7,330 nt of DNA from Asaia bogorensis (GTDB lineage: Bacteria > Pseudomonadota > Alphaproteobacteria > Acetobacterales > Acetobacteraceae). Where the stretch lies: NCBI GenBank assembly GCA_945871455.1, contig CAMBXJ010000217.1, positions 1 through 7,330 on the forward strand, written 5' to 3'. The position numbers were made by a program, and so were the translations under genes. Positions 1-7,018 of this stretch are shown one piece after another (the stretch's first letter is position 1; each line of letters starts with the position of its first letter). The notes under the pieces are model-generated. The model was not told where the DNA came from, ran no database searches, and saw only the letters and a program-made list of their open reading frames with translations.

Positions 1-831
1 ATGATGCAGATAGTCGACGCCCAAATCCATACCTGGGGGGTAGGTCTGCCAAGCAACCTCTCGCATTGGCAGGTGACGCATTTCACGGCGGAGGAGGCGA
101 TCGTTCTGATGGACGCAGGCGGCGTCGATGCCGCCGTCATTCATCCGCCGGGCTGGGATCCGAACTCGACCGAGATGGCGTTCAAGGCGGTGCGCGACTA
201 TCCGGGGCGTTTCGCGATCATGGGGTCGCTGCCGCTCGACGATCCCGCATCGCGCGGTCTGATCGCGGGCTGGCGCAAGCAGCCGGGCATGCTGGGATTG
301 CGCTACACGTTTCTGCACGATCCGGCGCGCCAATGGCTGGCCGATGGCACGATCGACTGGCTGTGGGCGGAGGCGGAAAAAGCCAATGTTCCGGTCGCGA
401 CCCTGGCAACGGATTCGTTGAAGGAGTTGGGGCGGATCGCGGAACGTCATCCCGGCCTGCGGCTGACGATCGACCATCTGGGCGGACGCGGCGGCCTGAC
501 GACGTTGAAAGACGCCGCCGCCATGACCCATATCCCAGAGCTTCTGGCGCTGGCGAAACTGCCCAATGTGGCTGTGAAGGCGACCGGCGCGCCGGGCTAT
601 TCCAGCGGCGCCTATCCGTTTGAGTCCATGCATCTGTATCTGCGTCAGATCTACGACGCGTTCGGGCCGGAACGCATGTTCTGGGGCACGGATATCAGCA
701 AGATGCCGTGTTCCTGGCAGCAATGCGTGGCAATGTTCACCGAAGAATTGCCGTGGCTGAGCGAGCAGGACAAGACGCTGATCATGGGCGACGCGCTGTG
801 CAAGTGGTGGGGCTGGAACCGTTCGGCCTGA
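1..831 (+). CDS. Amidohydrolase-2 family TIM-barrel hydrolase (COG3618-like lactonase/hydrolase)
   Basis: A 276-residue protein resembling the amidohydrolase-2 family, whose members hydrolyse lactones or decarboxylate/hydrate small acids in the cytoplasm. The N-terminal strand reads VDAQIHTW (residues 5-12), the family's first-strand motif, but with Gln8 where metal-dependent members have the first His of HxH. A mid-barrel IDHLGG lies at 157-162. Near the end FGPERMFWGTD (about 221-231) supplies the conserved terminal-strand Asp231, followed by a helix ending GDALCKWWGW, where relatives usually have Asn for the Asp. The length is normal for the family. The start is at the window edge (two consecutive ATGs at 1 and 4), so no ribosome binding site can be checked, but the N-terminus aligns with the family start. 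The gene lies 50 nt before the SDR on the same strand, suggesting co-transcription. The substrate is unknown; a lactone or cyclic intermediate is inferred from family and context. Confidence 0.85.
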   Translation: MMQIVDAQIHTWGVGLPSNLSHWQVTHFTAEEAIVLMDAGGVDAAVIHPPGWDPNSTEMAFKAVRDYPGRFAIMGSLPLDDPASRGLIAGWRKQPGMLGLRYTFLHDPARQWLADGTIDWLWAEAEKANVPVATLATDSLKELGRIAERHPGLRLTIDHLGGRGGLTTLKDAAAMTHIPELLALAKLPNVAVKATGAPGYSSGAYPFESMHLYLRQIYDAFGPERMFWGTDISKMPCSWQQCVAMFTEELPWLSEQDKTLIMGDALCKWWGWNRSA

Positions 832-862
832 CACCGGCTTCGGTTGGCGACCGCGATAGACA

Positions 863-870
863 AAGAAGGA
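863..870 (+). promoter_or_regulatory. Ribosome binding site of the SDR gene
   Basis: The purine-rich AAGAAGGA lies 11 nt before ATG 882. It decides the start: the open frame runs back to 708 inside the amidohydrolase gene, but the SDR fold (Lys-rich tail, then the first beta strand VAVVVGAT) begins only after 882. Confidence 0.55.
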
Positions 871-881
871 AACGTTTCGAC

Positions 882-1733
882 ATGAGCAAGACAAATACAA
901 AGGGCAAGAAAGTCGCCGTGGTGGTGGGGGCAACGTCCAAGTGGCAATCGGACGGTCGCAACACCATGCTGGCACACGGCAAGCACCTGGACGATAGCGA
1001 TTTGCCGGTCGGCGTCCGTTGGGGGGTCGGCGGCGCCATTGCCCAGAAGTTCGCGCAGGAAGGCTTCTTCGTGGTGCTGACGACGCGGTCGACGGCCAAC
1101 GCCTCGGCGCTGGCGGACGCCATTGGGCAGCAGGGCGGCGATTGCACGATCGTCGAGTTGGACCTGTCGTCGGAAGCCTCGGTCAAGGCGGCGTTTGCCA
1201 CGATCCGCGCCGATGCGGGCGATCCGGATGTGCTGGTCTACAATGCGGGGTATCTGGAAGGGCGCGATCTGCCGCCGGACCAGGAACTGCTGGAATATAT
1301 CTCGGTGGAGATGTTCGACACCGCCCAGCACATCGCCAGCCGCGGGCCGTTCCTGGTGGCCAAGGAAGTGCTGCCGGCGATGCGCAAGAAGGGGGAGGGG
1401 TCGTTTTTCTTCTCCAACAACTCCAAGTCGCTGCGGGGCAAGAAGCGCTACACGGGTGAATCGCTTTATTATCCGCGGGTGATGATGCGGACCTTGGCGC
1501 AAGTGCTGACCGAGGAATATTCCGAGCTTGGCGTGCATGTGGCGAACGTGGTGATCGACGGCACGATCGATTCGCCTGGCACGCGGGCGCTGCCGAAGGT
1601 GCAGAACCGGCCGGAACTGGTGATGAATCCGGTGAAGATCGCGGATGCGTTCTACTATCTGCACACGCAGGACCGGTCGGTTTGGACGCATGAGTTGCAG
1701 TTGACGCCGTTCTCGACAAAGCCGAGCTACTGA
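882..1733 (+). CDS. Divergent short-chain dehydrogenase/reductase (SDR)
   Basis: A 283-residue Rossmann-fold protein of the SDR superfamily, expected to be a cytosolic NAD(P)-dependent oxidoreductase. Visible marks: first strand and turn VAVVVGATS (11-19), GVGGAIA (48-54) matching the canonical GxGxAIA, VELDLSS (about residue 90), YNAG (120-123) corresponding to the NNAG motif, and FFFSNNSKS (175-183) at the catalytic-Ser strand. Two things are odd. The TGxxxGxG loop, normally three residues between the glycines, has about 28 extra residues (19-46). The YxxxK pair is not present: the expected segment reads SLYYPRVMMR (194-203), with Arg199 near the Lys position and Tyr196/197 displaced. After this the helix RTLAQVLTEEY resumes the normal SDR pattern. 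The protein may be an SDR subfamily with altered chemistry or a non-classical reductase. It follows the amidohydrolase by 50 nt and is followed by a 311-nt gap. SDR membership is clear; substrate and even activity are not. Confidence 0.85.
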   Translation: MSKTNTKGKKVAVVVGATSKWQSDGRNTMLAHGKHLDDSDLPVGVRWGVGGAIAQKFAQEGFFVVLTTRSTANASALADAIGQQGGDCTIVELDLSSEASVKAAFATIRADAGDPDVLVYNAGYLEGRDLPPDQELLEYISVEMFDTAQHIASRGPFLVAKEVLPAMRKKGEGSFFFSNNSKSLRGKKRYTGESLYYPRVMMRTLAQVLTEEYSELGVHVANVVIDGTIDSPGTRALPKVQNRPELVMNPVKIADAFYYLHTQDRSVWTHELQLTPFSTKPSY

Positions 1734-1736
1734 GGC

Positions 1737-1762
1737 GGGAGGGGCGCGGGGGAGGGGCGGGC
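1737..1762 (+). repeat. 13-nt near-tandem G-rich repeat
   Basis: GGGAGGGGCG occurs at 1737-1746 and again at 1750-1759, a period of 13 nt, just after the SDR stop codon. It is very G-rich on the + strand. Next to it only a weak CGGG-TTT-CCCG hairpin (1773-1783) is seen, with no T-tract, so no terminator is called. It may be low-complexity intergenic sequence. Confidence 0.4.
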
Positions 1763-1790
1763 CTCGTGCTCGCGGGTTTCCCGTCTGATT

Positions 1791-1979
1791 CCAACCGGCA
1801 GCAACAATGACCCATTGGCCGCTCAGCCCCGTCATGGCGGCCCCACGGGTCAAGCCCGAGGGCAGGCTCCGGGCCGCCATCCACGCCTTCCGCGGTGCAG
1901 CCTTGGGAAAGTGTGGATGCCGGCCTGCGCCGGCATGACGAGCCTGCGCGCCCGATGGGTCATTGTTATCGCCGGTTGG
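1791..1979. repeat. Nested palindromic intergenic repeat (REP/MITE-like)
   Basis: This 189-nt block fills most of the 311-nt gap between the SDR and hyuA-like genes. Outer arms 1791-1815 and 1955-1979 are inverted repeats matching at 22 of 25 positions; they include AACAATGACCCAT and its exact complement. In the same register CGTCATG (1830-1836) pairs with CATGACG (1934-1940). Inside are two perfect hairpins: ATGGCGGCCC (1834-1843) with GGGCCGCCAT (1871-1880), and ATGCCGGC (1917-1924) with GCCGGCAT (1929-1936) over a CTGC loop. A further 14-nt pair, 1878-1891 and 1906-1919, matches 12 of 14. The left half thus carries a 27-nt extra segment relative to the right half. Two head-on copies of a REP-like unit (CGTCATG, GC-rich hairpin, CATCCAC, pyrimidine tail) inside longer terminal inverted repeats explain the pattern. 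No target-site duplication and no transposase are visible. The remaining parts of the gap (1763-1790 and 1980-2034) show nothing I can name. Confidence 0.75.
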
Positions 1980-2044
1980 TATGACCGCTTGCGTCCGGGC
2001 CTCTGGCGCGTTTCACTGCGCCCGCCCATCAAACAGAGGTCCGG

Positions 2045-4123
2045 ATGCCATCTGCCCGTCTCGCCGTGGATATTGGCGGCACTTTTACCGACCTCGCATT
2101 GGAGCATGCGGGCAAACTCACCACGCTCAAGGTCCTGACGACCTCGTCCGCGCCGGAGCAGGGGGTGATGACGGGCGTCCGGTCGATCCTGCAAACCGCC
2201 GGCATTTCCGCCGCGGATATCGCCATCATCATCCATGGCACGACCCTCGCCACGAACTCCATCATCGAGCGCAAGGGGGCGCGCACCGCGCTGATCACGA
2301 CCGAGGGGTTCCGTGATGTCATCGCGATGGGCAATGAAAGCCGCTACGATCAGTATGACCTGAACATCACATTGCCGGAACCGCTGGTGCCCAGGCATCT
2401 GCGCCTGCCGGTGTCGGAGCGTCTGGACAATACGGGGAAAATCCTGCGCCCGCTGGATGAGGCCGCGGTGCAGGCGCTGATCCCGCTGCTGCGGCGTGAA
2501 GCCATCGAGAGCATCGCCGTCGGTCTGCTGCACGCCTTCGTCAATCCGGTGCACGAACAGCGCATCGCGGCAATTTTGGCGCGCGAACTGCCGGATATCC
2601 AGGTGTCGTTGTCGTCCGACGTGTCACCCGAAATGCGGGAGTGGGAGCGGTTTTCCACCACCGTCGCCAACGCCTATGTGCAGCCGATGATGGCGCGGTA
2701 TCTGCGTCGCCTGGAAGCCGATCTGCGCGCGACGGGCACCGAGGCGCCGCTGTTCCTGATGATGTCCGGCGGCGGCCTGACCACGATCGAGACCGCGTGC
2801 CGGTTCCCCATTCGGCTGGTGGAAAGTGGGCCGGCTGGCGGCGCCATTTTCTCCGCCACCATCGCGCGCCAATGCGGGTTGGACAGCGTGCTGTCCTTCG
2901 ACATGGGCGGCACGACGGCGAAAATCTGCCTGATCGACGACGGCAGGCCGCAGACGGCGCGCAGTTTTGAGGTCGCTCGGGTGGGGCGCTTCCGCAAGGG
3001 ATCCGGCCTGCCGCTGCGCATTCCGGTCATTGAGATGGTGGAAATCGGCGCCGGTGGTGGGTCCATCGCGCATGTGGATACGATGGGACGGATCGGGGTG
3101 GGACCGGAAAGCGCGGGCGCCGATCCGGGGCCGGCCTGCTACGGGCGCGGCGGGCTGCTGCCGGCGGTCACGGATGCCAATCTGTCGCTGGGTCGTTACG
3201 ATCCGGCGCGGTTCGCGGGTGGGACCATGAGGTTGGACACCGCGGCCGCGCATGACGCGCTGCTGGCGCAGGTGGGCGCGAAGCTGGGTCTGACGGCCGA
3301 CATGGCGGGGCTGGGCGTGGTCGAAATGGTCGACGAGAACATGGCCAATGCCGCGCGGGTGCACGCTATCGAGTCCGGGAAAACCTATGAAGGCCGCACC
3401 TTGATCGCGTTCGGCGGCGGCGGCCCGGTGCATGCATGCCGTGTGGCCGAAAAAGTCGGTATCACCCGCATCCTGGTGCCGTCCGGCGCCGGGGTCGGCA
3501 GTGCCATCGGCTTCCTGCGCGCGCCGGTGGGCTATGAGGTTGTTCGTAGCCTGTATCAACGGTTTTCGACGTTCGACGTGGACGCGGTGAACGCGCTGCT
3601 GGCATCAATGCGCGCCGAGGCGACGGAAGCCGTGGAACGCGGCAGTTTCGGTGCCGCCGTCACCGAAACCCGCACGGCGTATATGCGTTATGTGGGACAG
3701 GGGCATGAAATCCCGGTGCCGCTGCCGGCGGGCGTTTTGCTGGCGGATGACGTGGCCGCCATCCGGGCCGCGTATGATCGGGAATATGCGCGGTTTTATG
3801 ACCGTCCGGTGCCCGGGTCCGACGTTGAGATCATGAGCTATGCGGTAGTGGTGGCGACGGTTACCGACTCGGTGAAGGGTGTCGACATCGAGGCACATGG
3901 CGATGTCGCGCCGGTCGCTCCTCGTTCACAGTTGGTGCGCGACACGACGACGGGAGAGGTTTCCCCGTGGGACATCCATGACCGTGCGGCACTGGCCGCG
4001 GGGATGCGGATACGCGGACCGGCCATCGTGGCGGAGGACGAGACCTCGACTTTGGTGGGCCCAGGCTGGACGGCGCGGGTAAATGGGGTGGGGTATATCG
4101 AGATGATGAGGGAATCCGCATGA
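2045..4123 (+). CDS. hyuA: Hydantoinase/oxoprolinase-type subunit A (HyuA-like)
   Basis: A 692-residue HyuA-family protein, the ATP-binding subunit of ATP-dependent hydantoinases, 5-oxoprolinases and the related acetone/acetophenone carboxylases; cytoplasmic. Domain order is typical. The N-terminal domain has the actin/hexokinase-like phosphate loop VDIGGTFTD (8-16) and HGTTLATN (64-71). The central hydantoinase-A domain has SGGG and ESGPAGG near 240-265, the second phosphate loop DMGGTTAK (286-293), EIGAGGGSIA (333-342), VGPESAGADPGPACYG (352-367) and AFGGGGPVHA (455-464). A C-terminal domain runs from about 505 to the end, finishing with the usual RGPAIVAEDETSTLVGPGW-like block. All nucleotide-binding motifs look intact. 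AGAGG at 2035-2039, 5 nt before the ATG, supports the start. The partner HyuB-like gene begins 25 nt after the stop. The symbol names the family only; substrate could be a hydantoin, oxoproline-like lactam, or a ketone to be carboxylated. Confidence 0.93.
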   Translation: MPSARLAVDIGGTFTDLALEHAGKLTTLKVLTTSSAPEQGVMTGVRSILQTAGISAADIAIIIHGTTLATNSIIERKGARTALITTEGFRDVIAMGNESRYDQYDLNITLPEPLVPRHLRLPVSERLDNTGKILRPLDEAAVQALIPLLRREAIESIAVGLLHAFVNPVHEQRIAAILARELPDIQVSLSSDVSPEMREWERFSTTVANAYVQPMMARYLRRLEADLRATGTEAPLFLMMSGGGLTTIETACRFPIRLVESGPAGGAIFSATIARQCGLDSVLSFDMGGTTAKICLIDDGRPQTARSFEVARVGRFRKGSGLPLRIPVIEMVEIGAGGGSIAHVDTMGRIGVGPESAGADPGPACYGRGGLLPAVTDANLSLGRYDPARFAGGTMRLDTAAAHDALLAQVGAKLGLTADMAGLGVVEMVDENMANAARVHAIESGKTYEGRTLIAFGGGGPVHACRVAEKVGITRILVPSGAGVGSAIGFLRAPVGYEVVRSLYQRFSTFDVDAVNALLASMRAEATEAVERGSFGAAVTETRTAYMRYVGQGHEIPVPLPAGVLLADDVAAIRAAYDREYARFYDRPVPGSDVEIMSYAVVVATVTDSVKGVDIEAHGDVAPVAPRSQLVRDTTTGEVSPWDIHDRAALAAGMRIRGPAIVAEDETSTLVGPGWTARVNGVGYIEMMRESA

Positions 4124-4148
4124 TCATCATGGCGCGGGAGGCACACTG

Positions 4149-5876
4149 ATGTCCCACGAAACCAACGCCCTGGCCCAGATCCACCGCCAGATCATGTGGA
4201 ACCGCCTGATCGCGGTGGTCGAGGAACAGGCGCAGATTATGATCCGCACCGCCTTCTCCACCACCGTGCGCGAAGCCGGAGACCTGTCCGCCGGCATCTT
4301 CGATCTGCACGGCCGCATGATGGCCCAGGCGGTCACCGGCACACCGGGTCACGTCAACTCCATGGCCGAAAGCGTCGGCCACTTCCTGAAGAAATTCCCC
4401 GCCCACACCATGGCCCCAGGCGACCACTACATCACGAACGACCCCTGGCTCGGCACCGGCCATCTGCACGACCTGACCGTCGTCACGCCCGCCTTCCGAG
4501 CCGGCAAAATCGTCGGCCTGTTCGCCAATACCGCGCATGTGATCGATGTCGGCGGCCTGGGGATGGGGCCGGAAGGACGCTCCGTGTTCGAGGAAGGGAT
4601 GTATATCCCCATCGTCAAATGCTTCGACCAGGGCCAACCCAACGAGACCTTCTTCGACTTCATGCGCGCCGGCTCCCGCCTGCCTGTGGAACTGGAAGGC
4701 GACATCTACTCACTGTGTGCCTGTAACGATGCCGGCGCCCGCCGCCTGGTCGAAATGATGGACGAGTTCGAGATGGACAGTCTCGACCCGCTCGCGGCCT
4801 TCATCTTCGACAGTTCCCATCGCGCCACCCTGGCGGAAATCGCCCGCATCCCGCGCGGCACCTTCAGCGCCGAAATCTACTCGGACGGGTATGAGGAACC
4901 GGTGCGTCTTGCCGCCGAAATGACCATCCTGGAAGACGCGATCGAGGTGGATTTCGCCGGCACATCGGGCCTGTCGTCGCGCGGCATCAATGTTCCGGCG
5001 GCGTATTGCAGGGCCTATGCGTGCTTCGGGATCAAATGCGTGGTGGCGCCGGAGATTCCCAACAACTGGGCGTCGCTGGCGCCGTTCCGGATGAAGATCC
5101 CGGAAGGCTGTATCCTGAACGCGCCGCGGCCCTACCCGGTGTCCGTGCGGCACGTGATCGGGCACCTGCTGCCGGACCTGGTCATGGGGTGCCTGCACCA
5201 GTCCGTGCCGGAACGGGTCACGGCGGAAGGGGCATCATCACTGTGGAATCCGCCGTTGCGCGGTGGATCGTCGGTGTCCGGCCAGGCGCGCGGCAACCGT
5301 CCGGTGGTGGACGATTTTGAGATCATTACGTTCAACTCCGGCGGTACCGGCGCGCGTCCGACCAGCGACGGGTTGAACGCCACCGCGTTTCCGTCCGGCG
5401 TGCGCACGATGCCGGTGGAAGCGACTGAGAATGTCGCCCCCGTCGTCATCTGGCGCAAGGAACTGAAGCCGGATTCCGGCGGCGCCGGCCGCACCCGAGG
5501 CGGTACCGGGCAGATCATGGAAATCAGCACGAAGGGGGAGTTGGCCTTCGCGGTGAACGCGTCCTTCGACCGGATTGCCCATGCGCCCAAGGGACGCGAA
5601 GGTGGCCTGAACGGGGCGGCGGGCGTGGTGAAGCAGAAATCCGGGACAACCCTGCGCACCAAGGGCTACCAGGTGATCCCGGACGGGGACCGGTTGATCC
5701 TGGAACTGCCGGGGGGCGCTGGCATGGGAGACCCCACGACGCGCGACCCGGCGCTGGTGGCGCGCGATGTGCGGGACGGACTGGTCTCGGCCGAGAACGC
5801 GCGTGCGCTCTACAAGGTTGCCCTGGACGCGGGGGCACGTGTCGATCACGCCGCGACCCAGGCCTTGCGCTCCTGA
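4149..5876 (+). CDS. hyuB: Hydantoinase/oxoprolinase-type subunit B (HyuB-like)
   Basis: A 575-residue HyuB-family protein that pairs with the HyuA-like subunit to complete the ATP-dependent enzyme. Visible family blocks: STTVREAGDLSAGIFD (37-52), the family counterpart of S-x-x-x-KE-x-x-DxS; GTPGH (64-68); GDHYITNDPWLGTGHLHD (91-108), the most conserved HyuB motif, rich in potential metal or acid/base residues; a PEGR/YIP region near 140-156; PDSGGAGRTRGG (441-452); and near the C-terminus PGGAGMGD (521-528) followed by the usual D-x-x-LVARDVRDGLVS segment. At 575 residues it has the size of a typical HyuB, well short of the long B-type subunits of acetone carboxylase. GGGAGG at 4136-4141, 7 nt before the ATG, supports the start. 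The 25-nt gap from the A subunit implies one mRNA. Third positions in the first 700 nt or so look more C-rich than later in the gene. Confidence 0.93.
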   Translation: MSHETNALAQIHRQIMWNRLIAVVEEQAQIMIRTAFSTTVREAGDLSAGIFDLHGRMMAQAVTGTPGHVNSMAESVGHFLKKFPAHTMAPGDHYITNDPWLGTGHLHDLTVVTPAFRAGKIVGLFANTAHVIDVGGLGMGPEGRSVFEEGMYIPIVKCFDQGQPNETFFDFMRAGSRLPVELEGDIYSLCACNDAGARRLVEMMDEFEMDSLDPLAAFIFDSSHRATLAEIARIPRGTFSAEIYSDGYEEPVRLAAEMTILEDAIEVDFAGTSGLSSRGINVPAAYCRAYACFGIKCVVAPEIPNNWASLAPFRMKIPEGCILNAPRPYPVSVRHVIGHLLPDLVMGCLHQSVPERVTAEGASSLWNPPLRGGSSVSGQARGNRPVVDDFEIITFNSGGTGARPTSDGLNATAFPSGVRTMPVEATENVAPVVIWRKELKPDSGGAGRTRGGTGQIMEISTKGELAFAVNASFDRIAHAPKGREGGLNGAAGVVKQKSGTTLRTKGYQVIPDGDRLILELPGGAGMGDPTTRDPALVARDVRDGLVSAENARALYKVALDAGARVDHAATQALRS

Positions 5877-5902
5877 ACGCCGGTCGGGGCGGGAATACCG
5901 GT

Positions 5903-7018
5903 ATGGTTGGGCGAATCGGGTTGGATGCCAGGGCTCTGAATACGGCGTTTGTCCGTGGCATCGGGGAGTACATCCTGCCGCTCGTCGGGCGCCTGAACCA
6001 GGACCACGCCGTGGACTGGGTCTTCTACGGCCATCGCCCCGACCTGCCATTCCACCGCCCGGTCGGATGTGAAACCGCCCGCGTGGTCCTGCGCGACGTG
6101 CCCGGATACCGCTTCCATGCCTGGGAGCAGATGGCGCTGCCGGCGCGGGCGCTGTTCGACCGGGTGTCTCTGCTGCATTGCACCGCCACCACCATGCCGC
6201 TGTGGCAGCCTGTCCCGACAATCGTCACGATCCACGATACGATCCCCTGGAACACCGGGGAGTCCATGGCACCCGGCACCTACCGTGATGCGCTGCTGCC
6301 TCGCGCGTTCCGCCGGTGCGCCGCGGTCATTACGATCAGCCATCACTCGAAGGGCGACATACTCGCCCGCTGGCCAGAACTTGCCAGCAAGATCCATGTT
6401 ATCCAACATGGTATCAACGATCTGTTCCTGAACCGGATGCCCGCCCCGTTGCAGGAGCATCTGACCGGGCTGGGGATCGACAAGCCCTATCTGCTGTATC
6501 TCGGCGGGACCACACCGCGGAAGCGGCTGGATTGGACATTGGACCTGTTCCAGGCGATCGGCCGCGACGATATCGCCCTGATCGTATGCGGCGTCGCGGT
6601 GGCTGACCACGCGGCCTATCGCGACAGGCTGCCGCCGAACATGCGCCCGAACGTCATCTTCGCGCCCTTCCTCGCGGCCGAGGATATGCCCACGCTCTAC
6701 CAGAACGCCCTGGCCGTGCTCTATCCCACCCTCTACGAAGGCTTCGGTCGTCCCGCACTGGACGCACAGGCCGTCGGCACCCCGGTACTGGTCAGCGATG
6801 TCAGCAGCCTGCGGGAGTTGGTGGGGCCGACCTCGATCGCGCTGGATCCAACCGACGACCTCGGATGGTTGGACGCCTGTCGCGCGGTGATTGCGCGACG
6901 CATCGGGGCGGTGGAGCCCGATGAGGCGTCTCGGATCTGGGCCCGGCAATTCAGTTGGGCAACGTCGGCGGAACGGCATTGGACGGTGTATCGGGCGGTG
7001 GCGCCGGGGATTGGGTGA
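5903..7018 (+). CDS. GT4-type (GT-B fold) glycosyltransferase
   Basis: A 371-residue protein with the GT-B architecture of glycosyltransferase family 4, which transfers a sugar from a nucleotide-sugar donor, usually in polysaccharide or glycolipid assembly at the cytoplasmic face. The N-terminal acceptor domain starts with IGLDARAL and GIGEY, and contains TIHDTIPW (109-116) and ITISHHSK (about residue 145). The C-terminal donor domain starts at YLLYLGGTTPRKR (196-208), the GGxxxRK-type donor loop, and has YEGFGRPALD (278-287). The latter is the usual EGFGxPxxE motif with Asp287 in place of the second Glu. No signal peptide or transmembrane segment is seen. The start ATG follows a GGGCGGGA stretch (5887-5894) by 8 nt, and lies 26 nt after the hyuB stop, so read-through from the upstream operon is possible. 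No other polysaccharide gene is in view, so its product and acceptor cannot be named. It has no evident tie to the catabolic genes. Confidence 0.88.
   Translation: MVGRIGLDARALNTAFVRGIGEYILPLVGRLNQDHAVDWVFYGHRPDLPFHRPVGCETARVVLRDVPGYRFHAWEQMALPARALFDRVSLLHCTATTMPLWQPVPTIVTIHDTIPWNTGESMAPGTYRDALLPRAFRRCAAVITISHHSKGDILARWPELASKIHVIQHGINDLFLNRMPAPLQEHLTGLGIDKPYLLYLGGTTPRKRLDWTLDLFQAIGRDDIALIVCGVAVADHAAYRDRLPPNMRPNVIFAPFLAAEDMPTLYQNALAVLYPTLYEGFGRPALDAQAVGTPVLVSDVSSLRELVGPTSIALDPTDDLGWLDACRAVIARRIGAVEPDEASRIWARQFSWATSAERHWTVYRAVAPGIG

Noticed and set aside
708..881. Longer N-terminus for the SDR starting at 708
   Set aside because: It would overlap the amidohydrolase gene by 124 nt, and the SDR fold starts only after 882, where a ribosome binding site is present.
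651..1880. 409-codon open frame on the minus strand
   Set aside because: It lies antisense to the SDR gene and the end of the amidohydrolase gene; its Arg/His-rich, low-complexity translation is typical of a high-GC shadow frame and shows no known motif.
1791..1979. CRISPR array or insertion sequence
   Set aside because: There is no regular repeat-spacer pattern and no transposase frame; the symmetry is inverted and nested.
1815..2138. 107-codon + strand frame across the palindrome
   Set aside because: It is made of repeat sequence and the start of hyuA in another frame, with no motif.
2624..3559. 311-codon open frame on the minus strand
   Set aside because: Antisense to the centre of the hyuA-like gene, where conserved motifs establish the + strand frame.
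5238..6221. 327-codon open frame on the minus strand
   Set aside because: Antisense to hyuB and the glycosyltransferase, with Arg/Ala/Gly-rich shadow composition.
5846..6979. 377-codon open frame on the minus strand
   Set aside because: It is fully antisense to the glycosyltransferase, whose motifs are clear; the product has no recognisable domain.
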